A stretch of 64,000 bases of DNA from Dendrophyllia cribrosa (GCA_024195265.1 JAJLRJ010000011.1:24031027-24095026), one strand, 5' to 3'; shown: positions 16,901-59,344, counted from the first letter of the stretch. Notes: generated from the letters alone by a model not told the origin. Numbers and translations: made by a program.

Positions 16901-17584
16901 ATAGATGTTGATTGGAAGATTGTTTTGACGTTCAACCTTAGAAATCTGACTCAATGGTGTTGGAAAATCAACTCCAGTTAAGTCTAGACCATCATCAATG
17001 GGATAACTGCCTGGCCTGTCTGAGTGAACATTTGCAGGAAACAATGCCGATCGTAGTGCCCAACGCAGACACATATTATCTCTGTTCTTCACATTGATGA
17101 TAGCCTGCTTTGGCCTAAGTTTTGATGGGGTTGGGATAAATGTGCCACCTCGTAGAGGATGGTATGTTCCGAACTCAAGGTAAACAGTTTTGATGTTCTC
17201 AATCACCCAACCAGAGCCCAACTGCTGCCATCTGGCAATCTCTTCCCCAAAGTCATTGACAATGCCTTCCAGGGTGCCCTCCTCTCGAAGCTGATAGAGA
17301 TGTGTTACAAGCAGTGGATTAGCGTTCCAAAAGAAGTGATTAATTTTTCGATTGTCCTCACCTTCCATTGAAAAGTGAACATCGAATGACAAAGTGACCT
17401 TCACCCCGCCAAGTTCTGTGACTTCACGTGCAATTTTCTGGAGAAAAGCCGCCCGATTAGTTATGAAGAATGAATTGAGGTCCTTGATGGGGTAACCAGC
17501 AGGGACGTTCATCTTGTAACCATGCAACCAATTACCGAAGTAATCGTGGTTCCTTGAATTGAAGTCAAGACGTTGAGCCGCCAT
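13880..17584 (-). CDS. Protein-primed family B DNA polymerase (pPolB)
   Basis: An uninterrupted frame of 1,256 codons from 17650; the likelier start is the ATG at 17584 (MAAQRLDF), right after a TATATAAC motif. In the 1,256-residue numbering: a Cys/His region (DNMCLRWAL at 191-199, SHYCFIK at 284-290), one zinc finger (309-329), Exo I YADFES (365-370), two CxxC modules (461-497 and 539-573, the second with HCHITGKYRGAAHHSC), Exo II HNLKGYDAHHI (592-602), Exo III YLETDVLLLADVF (736-748), motif A LDANNLYGW (835-843), motif B KLMNNSVFGK (995-1004), motif C YTDTDSLL. All polymerase and exonuclease residues look intact, unlike several other genes here. It would replicate the element from its terminal repeats. 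Confidence 0.95.
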   Translation of the reverse strand: MAAQRLDFNSRNHDYFGNWLHGYKMNVPAGYPIKDLNSFFITNRAAFLQKIAREVTELGGVKVTLSFDVHFSMEGEDNRKINHFFWNANPLLVTHLYQLREEGTLEGIVNDFGEEIARWQQLGSGWVIENIKTVYLEFGTYHPLRGGTFIPTPSKLRPKQAIINVKNRDNMCLRWALRSALFPANVHSDRPGSYPIDDGLDLTGVDFPTPLSQISKVERQNNLPINIYGYKNNKVVVIRVSEQEDPNLRRINLMLLTNTHTSHYCFIKSMSRLLHSEFNARRRMHHCDRCLQAFSSERVLTDHLFYCRGVNGRPARVEMPKEGENFLHFKNFQNQMKKPWVIYADFESIVEKVRGCIPDPQKSSTTETSVHKPCGFCMLAVCSDGETKGPYLYRGEDAVPVFLDTLQQLEGVIRDELKHKAPLSMTRADWAEFNRATDCHICDKPLIKDNFRDAIAIYDLDTGNYEGFVHRHTNNSYKKSFKVFVQHYDGEMDVFPFVGPWNQRKAPPDNLPEQVDCLYCEEPLIQDSVRDAVKNHCHITGKYRGAAHHSCNINHFRTNPKTEIIPVIFHNLKGYDAHHIMSGIADVHSDLKCIPNNMEKYISFFLGKLRFIDSLQFMQSSLSALVDANKPESFTITASHEKNQARRGLLLQKGIYPYEYMDSWVRFDEASLPPKDAFYSELKKEGISDEEYAHAQKVWEVFGCKTLGDYHDLYLETDVLLLADVFENFRKTCLQHYKLDPAHYYTSPGLSWDALLRYTKINLELLTDVNMHLFVERGLRGGISMESRRYCKANNPYLRDYNPNEESSYIMYLDANNLYGWAMSQPLPVGNFAWCPVFPTQHQIRRWRSNRKIGYILEVDLEYPEELHDEHNAYPLAPESRSVPKEWMSPYQRALAEGQPEDKTQKLLLTLNNKSRYVLHYRNLQQYLDLGMKLTKIHKMLKFEQRAWMEPYISLNTELRKKATSDFEKNFFKLMNNSVFGKTMENLRNRIDMKLVRAHERDKIRKLIASPLFSRATVFGPKLAGLQMHKEKIKLNRPVYTGMCILDLSKTLMYDFYYKHLKLKYGQCVDLLYTDTDSLLLEIKTDDVYKDMENLLDELYDTRDYPKDHPLHSQKNKKVIGKMKDECAGKPISETVCLRSKMYSILLDDDKNIKKAKGTTKVVTKKEITHQNNKDSLFDRITFKHGMDRLRSKGHQIFGEHLNKTTLSPFDSKRWIKYDGIHTLAYGHKDIGGN

Positions 17585-17596
17585 GTTATATACAGG
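17585..17596 (-). promoter_or_regulatory. Start-proximal motif CTGTATATAAC before pPolB
   Basis: On the minus strand the motif abuts the ATG at 17584, inside the edge of the terminal repeat region. It supports this start over the one at 17650. Confidence 0.55.
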
Positions 17597-17635
17597 GGTT
17601 TTATTTTCTTCAATTGGTGGTCTCGTACCGGGCCT

Positions 17636-17921
17636 CTGTGCCATTGCCATGTGGGTTGGTATGCACAGGGGTGGGGTTTCTTCAATTGGCTATACCTCCC
17701 TGGGGTGGTGGTTTCGTACCGGACCAGCATTCACAGTGAGTAGTTAGGAGCGTTGGGGCGTTCGGGACCACAAAAAATTCGAGACCACACCACGCCACCC
17801 ACCTGCCCCCCCCCCCCCCCCCCCCCCGAAAGCCGACGAAGGAGGCTGAGGGGGGCAGGTGGGTGGCGTGGTGTGGTCTCGAATTTTTTGTGGTCCCGAA
17901 CCCCCAACGCTCCTAACTACT
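17636..17921 (-). repeat. Right terminal inverted repeat of the Polinton (286 bp)
   Basis: Mirror of 608-879. It contains a run of more than 20 C residues around 17806-17827, where the left copy has only six or seven. Confidence 0.9.
17739..17921. repeat. Right terminal palindrome (hairpin)
   Basis: A 183-bp palindrome matching the left one, with the loop in inverted orientation and an expanded C run. The outer arms of both ends share GTTGGGGGTTCGG, while the inner arms differ slightly. Confidence 0.85.
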
Positions 17922-17926
17922 ACGCA
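17922..17926 (+). repeat. Right target-site duplication of the Polinton (ACGCA)
   Basis: ACGCA matches ACGGA at four of five bases. The intact Tc1 arm has ACGGA here, so the right copy mutated after insertion. Polintons usually make 6-bp duplications, but the empty-site comparison supports 5. Confidence 0.75.
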
Positions 17927-18217
17927 TGTGAAATAGATTTTCATTTGCGCGTTGATGCATTTCAATAACATCAACGCGAAATCAATTGCACGATTGGTCA
18001 ATCAATAACGTGGATGTGATATTCATTAACATTTTTATTACAACTAGTGCAAACGATAGCATTTATAGACAATCATTTGAGTGCTCCTTACAAACGTTAG
18101 CGCGTCCGTACAAACATTTGCACGTTCATGACATTCAATTGCCAAAAATCTATTTTCAATCACAAAAAAGCTTTTTCATCGTAATTTTCACATAGTTTCA
18201 TTGTACGAATTCTTGAC
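17927..18217 (+). repeat. Left terminal inverted repeat of the Tc1/mariner element, inner part
   Basis: Continues the left arm on the far side of the Polinton. It matches the reverse complement of 19411-19701, down to the shared inner border gtacgaattcttgac. Confidence 0.85.
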
Positions 18218-18223
18218 AGGAAG

Positions 18224-19284
18224 TTATCCTTCAATTGCTTCGCCGTTGAGGCAACGTGGTAAATACGTCTGCATCAACCTATACCACTGAGCACATTTAG
18301 GCTGGGTGACTGTGGCGATATTGCGCTGAAGCGCTTCCAGTAGCAATTGTGTACGATAATTTCGTAGCGCCATCCTCAGATCTCTTGCCCGAACCCTGTT
18401 GTTCATTTCCTCCTGTATTTCAGGCCTTGAAATGTCAGCCTTCAGAGCTGCCTTTAAACAGCTTATTGCCTGTTCGACAATGTTTAGGAATGGGCTGTAC
18501 GGTGGCAACCTTTTGAGTTCAGTGTTTGGTCCTGGGTTCGCGGCGTTGCGGTGTGCTGGTGCTCCGTCGTATATGAAGACGACGTTCTCGTCGGGGTTCA
18601 GGTTGAGCCGCGTTTGCGTCAGAAAATCTTGAAATCGTTCAGCGTTCATCCCTCCTACAACTGCTGAGTGAAAGATGAGCCCATTTATAGGCGAAATCGC
18701 CATTGTGACTTTAAGATTTCGACCACGCTGCCCGCACACTTGCCTGTAAGCCCTTTCTCCCAGCCTCGCTCTCCCGTGATTTCGTACCGTCCATATGTTA
18801 TACCCAGATTCGTCTATATAAATGCAATGGTTTACTACGCCATGCGCCATAAACCATGTAGCGTAATCTACCCGTTTCTGCAGTACGTCTGGTCTGTTTC
18901 GTTCGGCGGGGAGTGGTCTGACAAGCTTCACTCGGTACAACATCCCGTCCAGCATCCTCCCCACCGTCCGATCGTGGACCTCAGGTTTGCCAGGGAGACG
19001 TGCTCGGAGCTGTCTATTGATTTGCTCGAGAGTAAGCAGACAATTTTCATTTATTATCTCTCTCACGCAGTCGCGCATCTCCTCGTCAAACGCACGTTGT
19101 TTGCTCCTCCTCTAGGCCGCTCACGAATACGCCCATGTTGAATATATCGCGCAACTATGCTTCTAGCAGTTGAGCGATTTACTCCCAGGGTGTCAGCCAC
19201 AAGTAAATAATCTTCTGTCTCATCTTCAAAGGCCATAACAAGCCTCTCCCTGTGTTCCAACGGAATTCTGTTTCTACGTGGCAT
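18224..19284 (-). CDS. Tc1/mariner-like DDE transposase, frameshifted
   Basis: The reading frame starts at 19284 (MPRRNRIPLEHRERL) with a helix-turn-helix region (TLGVNRSTARSIVARY) that would bind the inverted repeats. The catalytic part, open from 19078 to 18224, has the DDE_3/IS630 signature: first Asp in YIDESGYNIW, second Asp in YDGAPAHRN, and a Glu in SPFLNIVEQA about 30 residues later. The two parts are in different frames; the break is near 19085-19100, where a one-base change would join them. Total length (about 350 residues) is normal for the superfamily. The catalytic residues are present but the frameshift should stop full-length product, so this copy is probably inactive. It lies between the two long inverted repeats, as expected. 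Confidence 0.85.
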
Positions 19285-19410
19285 GGTTTGTGCAAAGCAA
19301 AGATTCTGCGGAGATGTGTACAGATACGTTATCGAACAGAATGATCCTGTGAAAGATTCATGTTTTTTAATATGTAAATTTAAGGTGAGAAAATGGTTGG
19401 ATAACCTCTT

Positions 19411-19896
19411 GTCAAGAATTCGTACAACAAAACTATGTGAAAATTCCGATGAAAAAGCTTTTTTGTGATTGAAAATAGATTTTTGGCAATTGGATGTCAT
19501 GAACGTGCAAATGTTTGTACGGACGCGCTAACGTTTGTAAGGAGCACTCAAATGATTGTCTATAAATGCTATTGTTTGCACTAGTTGTAATAAAAATGTT
19601 AATGAATATCACATCCACGTTATTGATTGACCAATCGTGCAATTGATTTCGCGTTGATGTTATTGAAATGCATCAACGCGCAAATGAAAATCTATTTCAC
19701 ATCCGTGAATGTCTTTTCGCGCTAATGATTGTCCGAAAAATGCAATTGAATGCACTTGATTATGTAAAAATCGTTAATGAATGTTGTTTTAGTTCAAATG
19801 ACTGAACATTCACTTGAATGAACGTATATTGGCGCATATGTTCATAAGTTTGGCTAAAATGATTGTATATTTTGCGGTAATGAATGGCAAAAGGTG
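19411..19896 (-). repeat. Right terminal inverted repeat of the Tc1/mariner element, uninterrupted
   Basis: This intact 486-bp arm serves as the empty-site reference. It shows the sequence cacggatgtgaaat (as reverse complement) where the left arm holds the Polinton. Confidence 0.85.
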
Positions 19897-20170
19897 TACT
19901 AATCCAGTGGAAGGTATGTTTCGTGTGCTCTGATTGGCTACTCAAATAAAACGCCAAACAGTATTTCAGGTATTTGCTATTCACATCCTGGAATTCTTGG
20001 TTTGCAACCACGTGACAAGGCGGCCATGTTGGTAGTCAATACAATACAATTTTTGTCGCAGAATTTGCATGAAAATAGAGTTTAGTTCCCAGCGGAGAGA
20101 AACGCTTTTGTTCTTGACCACCAACGTGGCCGCCGTGACGTCACGTGCAAACCAGCAATTGTGCTAAAGT
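19897..20170. other. Flank right of the nested transposon
   Basis: Unique-looking DNA after the TA at 19897-19898. No gene seen. Confidence 0.4.
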
Positions 20171-21127
20171 AACTACAGGTGAATCTCTGTTTACAACAAT
20201 TGCCTCATAAGCATATGCGCCAGCTTATTTTGTTATTGAACTACAAGCATAACAATTCAAACTCATGGAGGCTATGCACATCAACTGGGAAAAGCCCAAT
20301 TTAAATCAACAAGTCAAACACGTCAATTTAACACTTACGCTTTAGGCATTGTTATTATTTACGCCTTCTTTCTTTGTTAGTTTTGTATGTAATCAGAGTT
20401 AATTATGCATGTTTCTTTAGTTGTTATAAAGTCAAACGGTTTTTCAAACACTCTTTGAAACTGACGAAGATGTGAGTCACATCGAAACATGTATTACAAA
20501 TTAACAAACATCGCGATCTTTTTAAAAATTACGATTTATTTCCATTTGATAACACAATATTAGCTTTACGTGGAAATTTGACACTCTGTGCAATGTTGTT
20601 TCAAAAACTCGAAATTTTACAAAGAATGTTTCGCTCATTAGCGCTTTTGCCACCCAACGCTTATGCAGGTTTTGTCACCTGACATTTCCTTAAATTACAC
20701 GCAAAGAGCTAAAAAGTAAACTATCCAACACTGCATCCATTGTCGAACCGCAATAAGATTGGGGATAAATTTGGCGACCCGACAATGGTCACAGTGCGAA
20801 TGTATGGGAGGTTGGGTGGGGAAACCAATTCCGCCGTCAGCTCCCAGGACTTGCCCGTATGTAAACCGCATCGCCTCGTACCTGCACAATCCCCGCCGCA
20901 CTGCAGTTGAGCCAAAGTGATAATTTATTCATATGTACTAATCTTATATGCGTTACTTTAATGTATGCAGTGTGAATAGTGGGAAGATTACAAAGTATAA
21001 CAAGCTTGTCAACGTTTGGAGTCAATTTGCATTTAGCACGATGCCTTCTCTATGTAAACACTGATGTAAATCCTATGCTGATCAAACAAAGTGTAAACAA
21101 TGACGTCAGCAAAGATTCGACTATAAT
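20170..21127. mobile_element. Palindromic MITE, copy A, with an inserted ribozyme-bearing fragment
   Basis: The ends are imperfect inverted repeats (gtgaatctctgtttac... and ...gtaaacaatgacgtcagcaaagattc). The body shares the stretch with gaaattttacaaagaatg and gccacccaac with copy B at 26742-27094. Copy A is longer because of extra DNA around 20240-20560 and 20700-21010. Confidence 0.5.
20459..20496 (+). ncRNA. Hammerhead ribozyme-like motif
   Basis: CTGACGA, then a stem formed by GATGTG and CACATC around AGT, then GAAAC. This is the conserved hammerhead core (CUGANGA, stem II, GAAA). Flanking bases ACATGTATT could provide the cleavage strand. Such ribozymes sit in the terminal repeats of Penelope-like elements and in retrozymes; which one this came from is not clear. 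Confidence 0.55.
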
Positions 21128-21394
21128 TATTCACCTCGGTGCTGGTGTAGAGTGGTGGATATTTACCGAGCCTTGAAGGGTTGATTTGACGGTTGACTGT
21201 CAAAACTTGAAAATGTTTTTTTAGACTGGTGCGTCTGAAACGTACAATGAAATTAGGGCAAAAGTTTGGCACTGCAGACAAACAAAAAATATTTCTAACA
21301 GATTGGCTGTCTTTATTTTAATTGGCTTATACATTTAATTCGGGAACATTATGTACACAACGCTATAAATGCTTAGACCCATCTCATTATTCGA

Positions 21395-21560
21395 CCGTAT
21401 TCGTATTCTCGGTGTGAAACTGGAACTAGCTTGCAATGGAGGCTCATGCGGGAGAATATCATTAAAAATATTTGCACGTAAAAATATTGTCTCGCATGAG
21501 CTTCGACTGCACGCTAGTTCCAGTTCAGTACCGAGAATACGAATATGGTCTATTCAATAT
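21395..21560. mobile_element. Palindromic MITE, gaccatattcgtattctcgg family, copy 1
   Basis: Arms gaccgtattcgtattctcgg...aaactggaactagc and their complement at 21510-21555, with a small AT loop. A second copy lies at 28128-28275. Confidence 0.7.
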
Positions 21561-22269
21561 TGAACAATCCAATTTCATAATTATAGCTTAATATATTACT
21601 TACAGTATATTTTAAATGCGTGTGTTTCAAAAGCAGTTTTACGTAATTTAACAGTTTAACGCTTTGAGTTTGGCTACGAACACTCTTGTCACTATAATCT
21701 CAGGGAGCCCACACAAACTGTGTGACCGTTCGCATTTTTTAATTTAGAGGAAATGTATGGGAATACACACAGTTTGTGTGGGTTCCCTGTGCTATAATTG
21801 CCTGGCGCGGGCAATTAACGCCCCCGTTCTGGCCCCGGTCTAAACAACTAATGTGTATTCAGCATGCAAAACGTTTCCAGGTTTTTTAAGTGGACAATTA
21901 AAAAAAAAAACCATCAGCTTCACGAATTAAAGTATTCAAAATTAAAGAGAAAATGTTACATTCATTATCCATGCATTTATCAACCATTATTCTTGCCCAG
22001 TAATTTCAACTCTATGGATGCCTCGCTATACAACAATAATGCTACTTGCCTTTGCTGATTATTAAATTTAAATACTTGTCTTTGTCAAGCATTTGATCGG
22101 TAGTGTAGCAGCTCGCAGAAACCTCTACTTTCATTGGCCTTGTAAAACACAGCTGCTATTGTTTTTTAGGGCTAGGGTCCATTGTTGTGTTGTTTGTTCT
22201 ATTGTTCTCTCGAAGGGTATCGAACCAATGGTGTGAGACCTTACGAGAGCTGCTACATCGTCTCATTTG

Positions 22270-22935
22270 ATGGATTAGTTATAGCGTATTCGATGAAACA
22301 ATCGTTGCAGTAAATCAATTCCCCTTATTGCTGTTGTGCCAAACTGTTTCTTGACAGAATATAATGATAACATCTACATCCTGATCTTTAACTAAGTTAA
22401 ACAATTTTATTAATGATAAAATGCTTGCCTTTGTCGATCAATTGGTAGATAAGCTGTAACGCATTCCCAGACAAAGTCGTTATTACAAGTCAACGTCGTT
22501 ATAGCTGTAGTGCCAAACTGTTTCTTGGCAGAATATAATGATTACATCTACATCTCGGTCTATAACTAAGTTAAGCAATTTTATTAATTATGAAATGTTT
22601 GTCTTTGTCTATCAATCGATAGATAAGCTATAACGCATTCCATGTTTAAATCGTTGTAGTAAATCAATTCCCTAGGCTTATTGTTGTTGTGCTAATCTGC
22701 TTCTTGACAGAATATAATGATTACACCTACATCCCTATCTTTAACTGTCTTAACTACATTTACTAATTTTACTAATTATAATGCAATTGTTTTCGTCGAT
22801 CAATCGGTAGATAAGCCATAACATATTCCATGTTAAAATCGTAAATGCAAATCAATCCCGTTATTGCTATGCCAAACTGTTTCTTGAGAGAATATAAAGA
22901 TAACATCTACATCCCGGTCACTAATTATGCTAAGA
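22270..22935. repeat. Tandem array of a roughly 178-bp unit, about four copies
   Basis: gccaaactgtttcttgacag recurs with small changes near 22340, 22513, 22692 and 22871, spaced 173-180 bp. The array ends about 70 bases beyond the receptor kinase stop codon, so it may form part of that gene's 3' UTR; AATAAA occurs on the minus strand near 22405. Confidence 0.75.
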
Positions 22936-23002
22936 ATTTTTTTCATGCCTCGTTTAATTTACAACATTGCTTTGTCTTGGTAGGCTATCGTCGCCCTCTT
23001 TT

Positions 23003-55531
<32,529 letters not shown>

Positions 55532-55659
55532 AGTTTTCTCAGAAGTTAAGCTGCAATAAATATGCAAAAGGTTAATTATGATGCTAAAATTGCTAACATC
55601 CACAACACATGATAATAAAGTCTAAACCATCTTTTCCACATGTTTCGTTATTTTATTCA

Positions 55660-55870
55660 AATAATAGTGGAGCTTTCATCGGGCCGAAGACCCGCTGCGG
55701 AGCCCCATACTCATAGAACCTATGCCCGTCATTTTCATGGTCAAGGCTAGCGGAATGTTTCGCGGGCGCGTCGGTCCGTGCGCCGCCCGCGTTGGGCAGG
55801 GGTAGCTCGCGGGCGCGTATGACGTCGCAAAACATGCGCTTACGACGTCACGCAACATCCGGGATCTTAG
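55660..55870. promoter_or_regulatory. GC/CpG-rich block upstream of the RTK, possible promoter
   Basis: The only CpG-rich stretch near the 5' end of the receptor gene, with gacgtcg and gacgtca elements at 55819-55850. It could also be part of a repeat; no TATA box is obvious. Confidence 0.3.
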
Positions 55871-58800
55871 CAATTTTGAAAACAAAGCGAGGCTTTGTTT
55901 TTCGCGCAGTTACACGGCCGAATGTCGCGTCAGCTGAGAAAACACTTTATTTTGCTGTGTTTACTAAGCGGAGAAAACCGTTTAAATTAAAGTCCTTTTT
56001 TCCCTGAATTTTTCGCGGTTTGCTACTCAAGACAGGGATACTAATTAAGGGATACTCAAAAGCCGCTTTAGTGGAGAAAGAAGAGCTTTCAGGGATAAAA
56101 TCTTGCTTCGAGGAACTTCATACGTTTTTATCAATGCGGGGAGATGTTTGTTTTTATTACGGATTTCAGAAAGAAAGAAGCGGAGATTTGAAGAATTCCC
56201 AAGCAAGGGAGGGACTTAAAGGTAAAACAGATTACATTTTAAGATGGGAATTTATGTTGATATCAATCTGTGATTGACTTTCTCTTTGTATTCTTGTTAG
56301 TTTTAGATAATTGTTTTTAAAACGTGCTTAAATTCAGTTGTATCGATTTATGGAATTTCATCGAAGGCAGCTAGAACTCGATGCGCTATAAATGGCACGC
56401 GTTTTGCTTTTAAACATAAACTTATGGAGATTTGAATAAAATTTTTCGAAAGAAGATTGTATTGCATGTCCATTTTTATGTGTTTGTTCATTCATTACAT
56501 AGATTGAAAAGCGATTTTATGTAAACAAAACAAGACTTGGATTTTATAGTTCTATCTTCACTCGCGTCGCCTTATGCAAATATGTTTGTGTATTTTTGCA
56601 ATTTTGATTTCCAAATCAGTTTCTCGGGCAATTTTTGACATACAACAAGTGTATTTTATTGGGAAAGTTCGGACCTTTCACCTTAGTTAAGCTTATCATT
56701 AGCACTTGCGACGGCGTATGCGCATGTGTTCGCATGTTGGGCGACGGACGCTCCCGCGATCTAACCCTGCACGCGTTCAGCCGTTCATGGTAACCGTTTT
56801 AAACAGCTCGGCCACCCGTTTTTCATCCGTTCAGTAGCCGTGCGTTTTGCCGTTCGAACGGCATATATATTAGCCAAGTTAATCCAATGGCAAAATAGAT
56901 CAAGTCGCTCATCTGTTCACTATCTAAAGAACATGCAACAAGAGGCACCAGTAGTCTATACTCATGCGCTTGCGTAAGAAAGTTTTATTGTTTATTATAA
57001 ACGGGTTACGCACCCCTCCCCTCTCAACGAATTTTGCGTGACACACATTGCACCACCACTCAAAATATGTTGATTGAAGCTACCAATTTTTCTGTACTCG
57101 CTTTGCATATTTAATTTATTGATTCCCGATCAAACCCACACTAGTCTAATACTTCCCAGACCGTGAATGATTACTATTACATTGGGTTACTCCAGAAATA
57201 ATCCACCCCCCCCCCCCCCCCCCCACACGCCCCACCGACGGATGGCAAGATTGTTTGACCCCTCCATCTCCGCCCAGATTTCCCGGCCCGAGACACCCCT
57301 CCCGCCTGGATTTCCAAGCCCAGAGACCCCTCTTTCTGCCCGGATTTCCAATAAATTTTTGGAAGCCCTAAATTTACAGGTAATTAAAAAAGTACATGTA
57401 ATCGGATTCAGGAGATTCTGCTTTTATAATGTCAAAACTGTGGTGATGAGTGCTATAAATTGGAAACATTTTAACGTGGCGCATCATGAAAAAAAAAAAC
57501 CGTGATTTCAAGACCAAATCGAAATAAAATTTTTCTATCAAGCTAGTTGCTTAAATAACTGCTTTGATTTTGCCATGTATTAGTTTTTTCCAGTTTTCAC
57601 GGTTTCTTCAAAGTGTTGTCGCAAATACACTTCTTTCATGCAAATTTCGTGTGAAATGTAATTCGATCGCGCGCTGTTTTTCATGATAATGAATCCAAAA
57701 TATTTGTTCTAAAGGTCAAAACTTTTTAATGAAACTCATATTTCCTTGAATGAAAATGTCTTTCTCTTGAATAAAAGAGTTAAACGCTTATCAGAATTCA
57801 GTGATTTTCTGCTTCCGAAAGGCTTGGCGATTTATTTGTCCTAATCGCAGTACGGAGCCCTAGCGTCTGCGAATGATATTATAAACATCACAAAATAATA
57901 TATGAATTTAGCGACCTGCTTTATTATATTTATTTTTTTTTCTAAAATTTGCGACTTTTCCTGTATATATAGAATGCCATTCTTATCCATAAAGATGACT
58001 CAGATAATGTTTTCGCGAATTAAAAAATCTTGAAAGCAAACTTTATTTCAGAAAGCGCTATTTAACTTAATTATATTTACTAGCGTGCCCTATCGTGATT
58101 ATTGGCTTCACGAAGAAAACAGTCGAACGAGTTTGATCGCAATTTACCTTTACACAGGAAAAAGGACAACGAATTCTCTCAGTTGAAAGTTTTATTCAAA
58201 TATCTATTGGTTAGTCTTAAGACTAAGCAAAACGCGTTAAATTATGGCATCGAGAAAACTGTCGGCAACGCAAGCAAATTTGTTTAGCACTTGTCGAAGA
58301 ATTTCTCGTGTGGCCGAGTTTTCTAAGTATTTCTTAAAAACCACTGATAACAGATAATAACACAACGAAAAAGTCTATGAAATGTTTCTTACAAAGTAAG
58401 TAAACATTCAAAAATGTTATTTTCTTTACAGTAGTTTTCCAGGAATACTTAAAATTCTTAGTAAAGTCAGCCGCTTCGCACTTCGAGTATGAATTCTGAA
58501 GGAAGACATCAATCCCGCTTTGTGATAAATGGATGCTTATCCTCATATGAAGATTCCATCGCTTTCAGCTTTCTAACCGCCACTTCAAAAGCTTACAAAT
58601 CGTCTTAAGGACTTTTTCTTTTCATTTCGAAGTCTTAAAAGGCGTGTTTACATTTTGGTAATGGAAAATGAACGTCTGAACAATTGAAGTGTAGAGTGAC
58701 AAACCGGTTCTCTCTAGTCCCCCATAAAACCCCGACATGTGCGTAGTAGACAGATTCTGATTGGTTTAACCATCCTGAAGCCTTTTATAACAATACGGGA

Positions 58801-59340
58801 CAAAAATAGCTTTCTAGGGGAGGCAGGGGTGAGTTCGCGTACACTAAAATATGCGTGCATAAATTTGCCTGCAAAATCGTGACACACACAAAAAAAGAAA
58901 ACGATGGCCATTTTACAACTCTTGCGCTTTGCGCATAAGTAATTAGCGAGATAGCCCAAAACAACTCTTCTTCTGCATAAGATTTACTCGCAACACTTCA
59001 CTTTCCAATGGAAACTACTAGTATTGTACTGATGCTACTTAACGGCATACAACCCTCTTGTCGCCAACTCAACTGTAACTGAAACAAGGAAAATATATAT
59101 CGTGTCAATTTTAAGCTACTTTGAACACATTAGGCCGCAGTAACTGACAAAGTAGCTGATTTTATATGTTTCGGTGCATGCAGCAGGTGCACCTTAAGCT
59201 GGCAAAAATTAAAACGGATATCAACAAGGCTATGAGTAAAGAAAAGTATGGAACGGACAGAAAGGCATACCACCATATCGAAATAGTCAGCAGATAAAAT
59301 GTACAGTTGTACATGGCTAATATTTAAAAGTTAGTATTTG
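55870..59340. other. Intergenic DNA without recognised gene
   Basis: Short open frames only (such as 56020-56277 and 57167-57505) without family resemblance. A C run is at 57205-57223 and a Pro/Arg-rich block at 57240-57350 is low-complexity. Confidence 0.4.
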
Positions 59341-59344
59341 TTGG

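Larger units (their letters stand above)
608..17921. mobile_element. Polinton/Maverick (adintovirus-like) element, 17,314 bp
   Basis: The element starts AGTAGTTAGGAGCG and ends CGCTCCTAACTACT, keeping the 5'-AG...CT-3' ends typical of Polintons. It carries the hallmark set: protein-primed polymerase B, retrovirus-like integrase, A32-type packaging ATPase, double-jelly-roll capsid protein and a probable penton protein. It adds a YqaJ-type exonuclease and a VLTF3-like factor, as seen in adintovirus-like elements. Size is normal for the class. Several genes have single lesions, so it is probably a recently inactivated integrated copy. Confidence 0.95.
413..19896 (-). mobile_element. Tc1/mariner (IS630-type) transposon interrupted by a Polinton
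   Basis: The element begins CACCTTTTGC at 413 and ends GCAAAAGGTG at 19896, and TA stands directly outside each end (411-412 and 19897-19898), the target-duplication signature of the Tc1/mariner superfamily. Its inverted repeats are unusually long. The right arm is 19411-19896 (486 bp). The left arm is split by the Polinton into 413-607 and 17927-18217, which also sum to 486 bp. A DDE transposase gene lies between them on the minus strand. Without the Polinton and its duplicated target the element is about 2,165 bp. Confidence 0.85.

Noticed and set aside
608..17921. Free viral contig or contamination
   Set aside because: The element is flanked by a target duplication inside a transposon that continues into host-type DNA.
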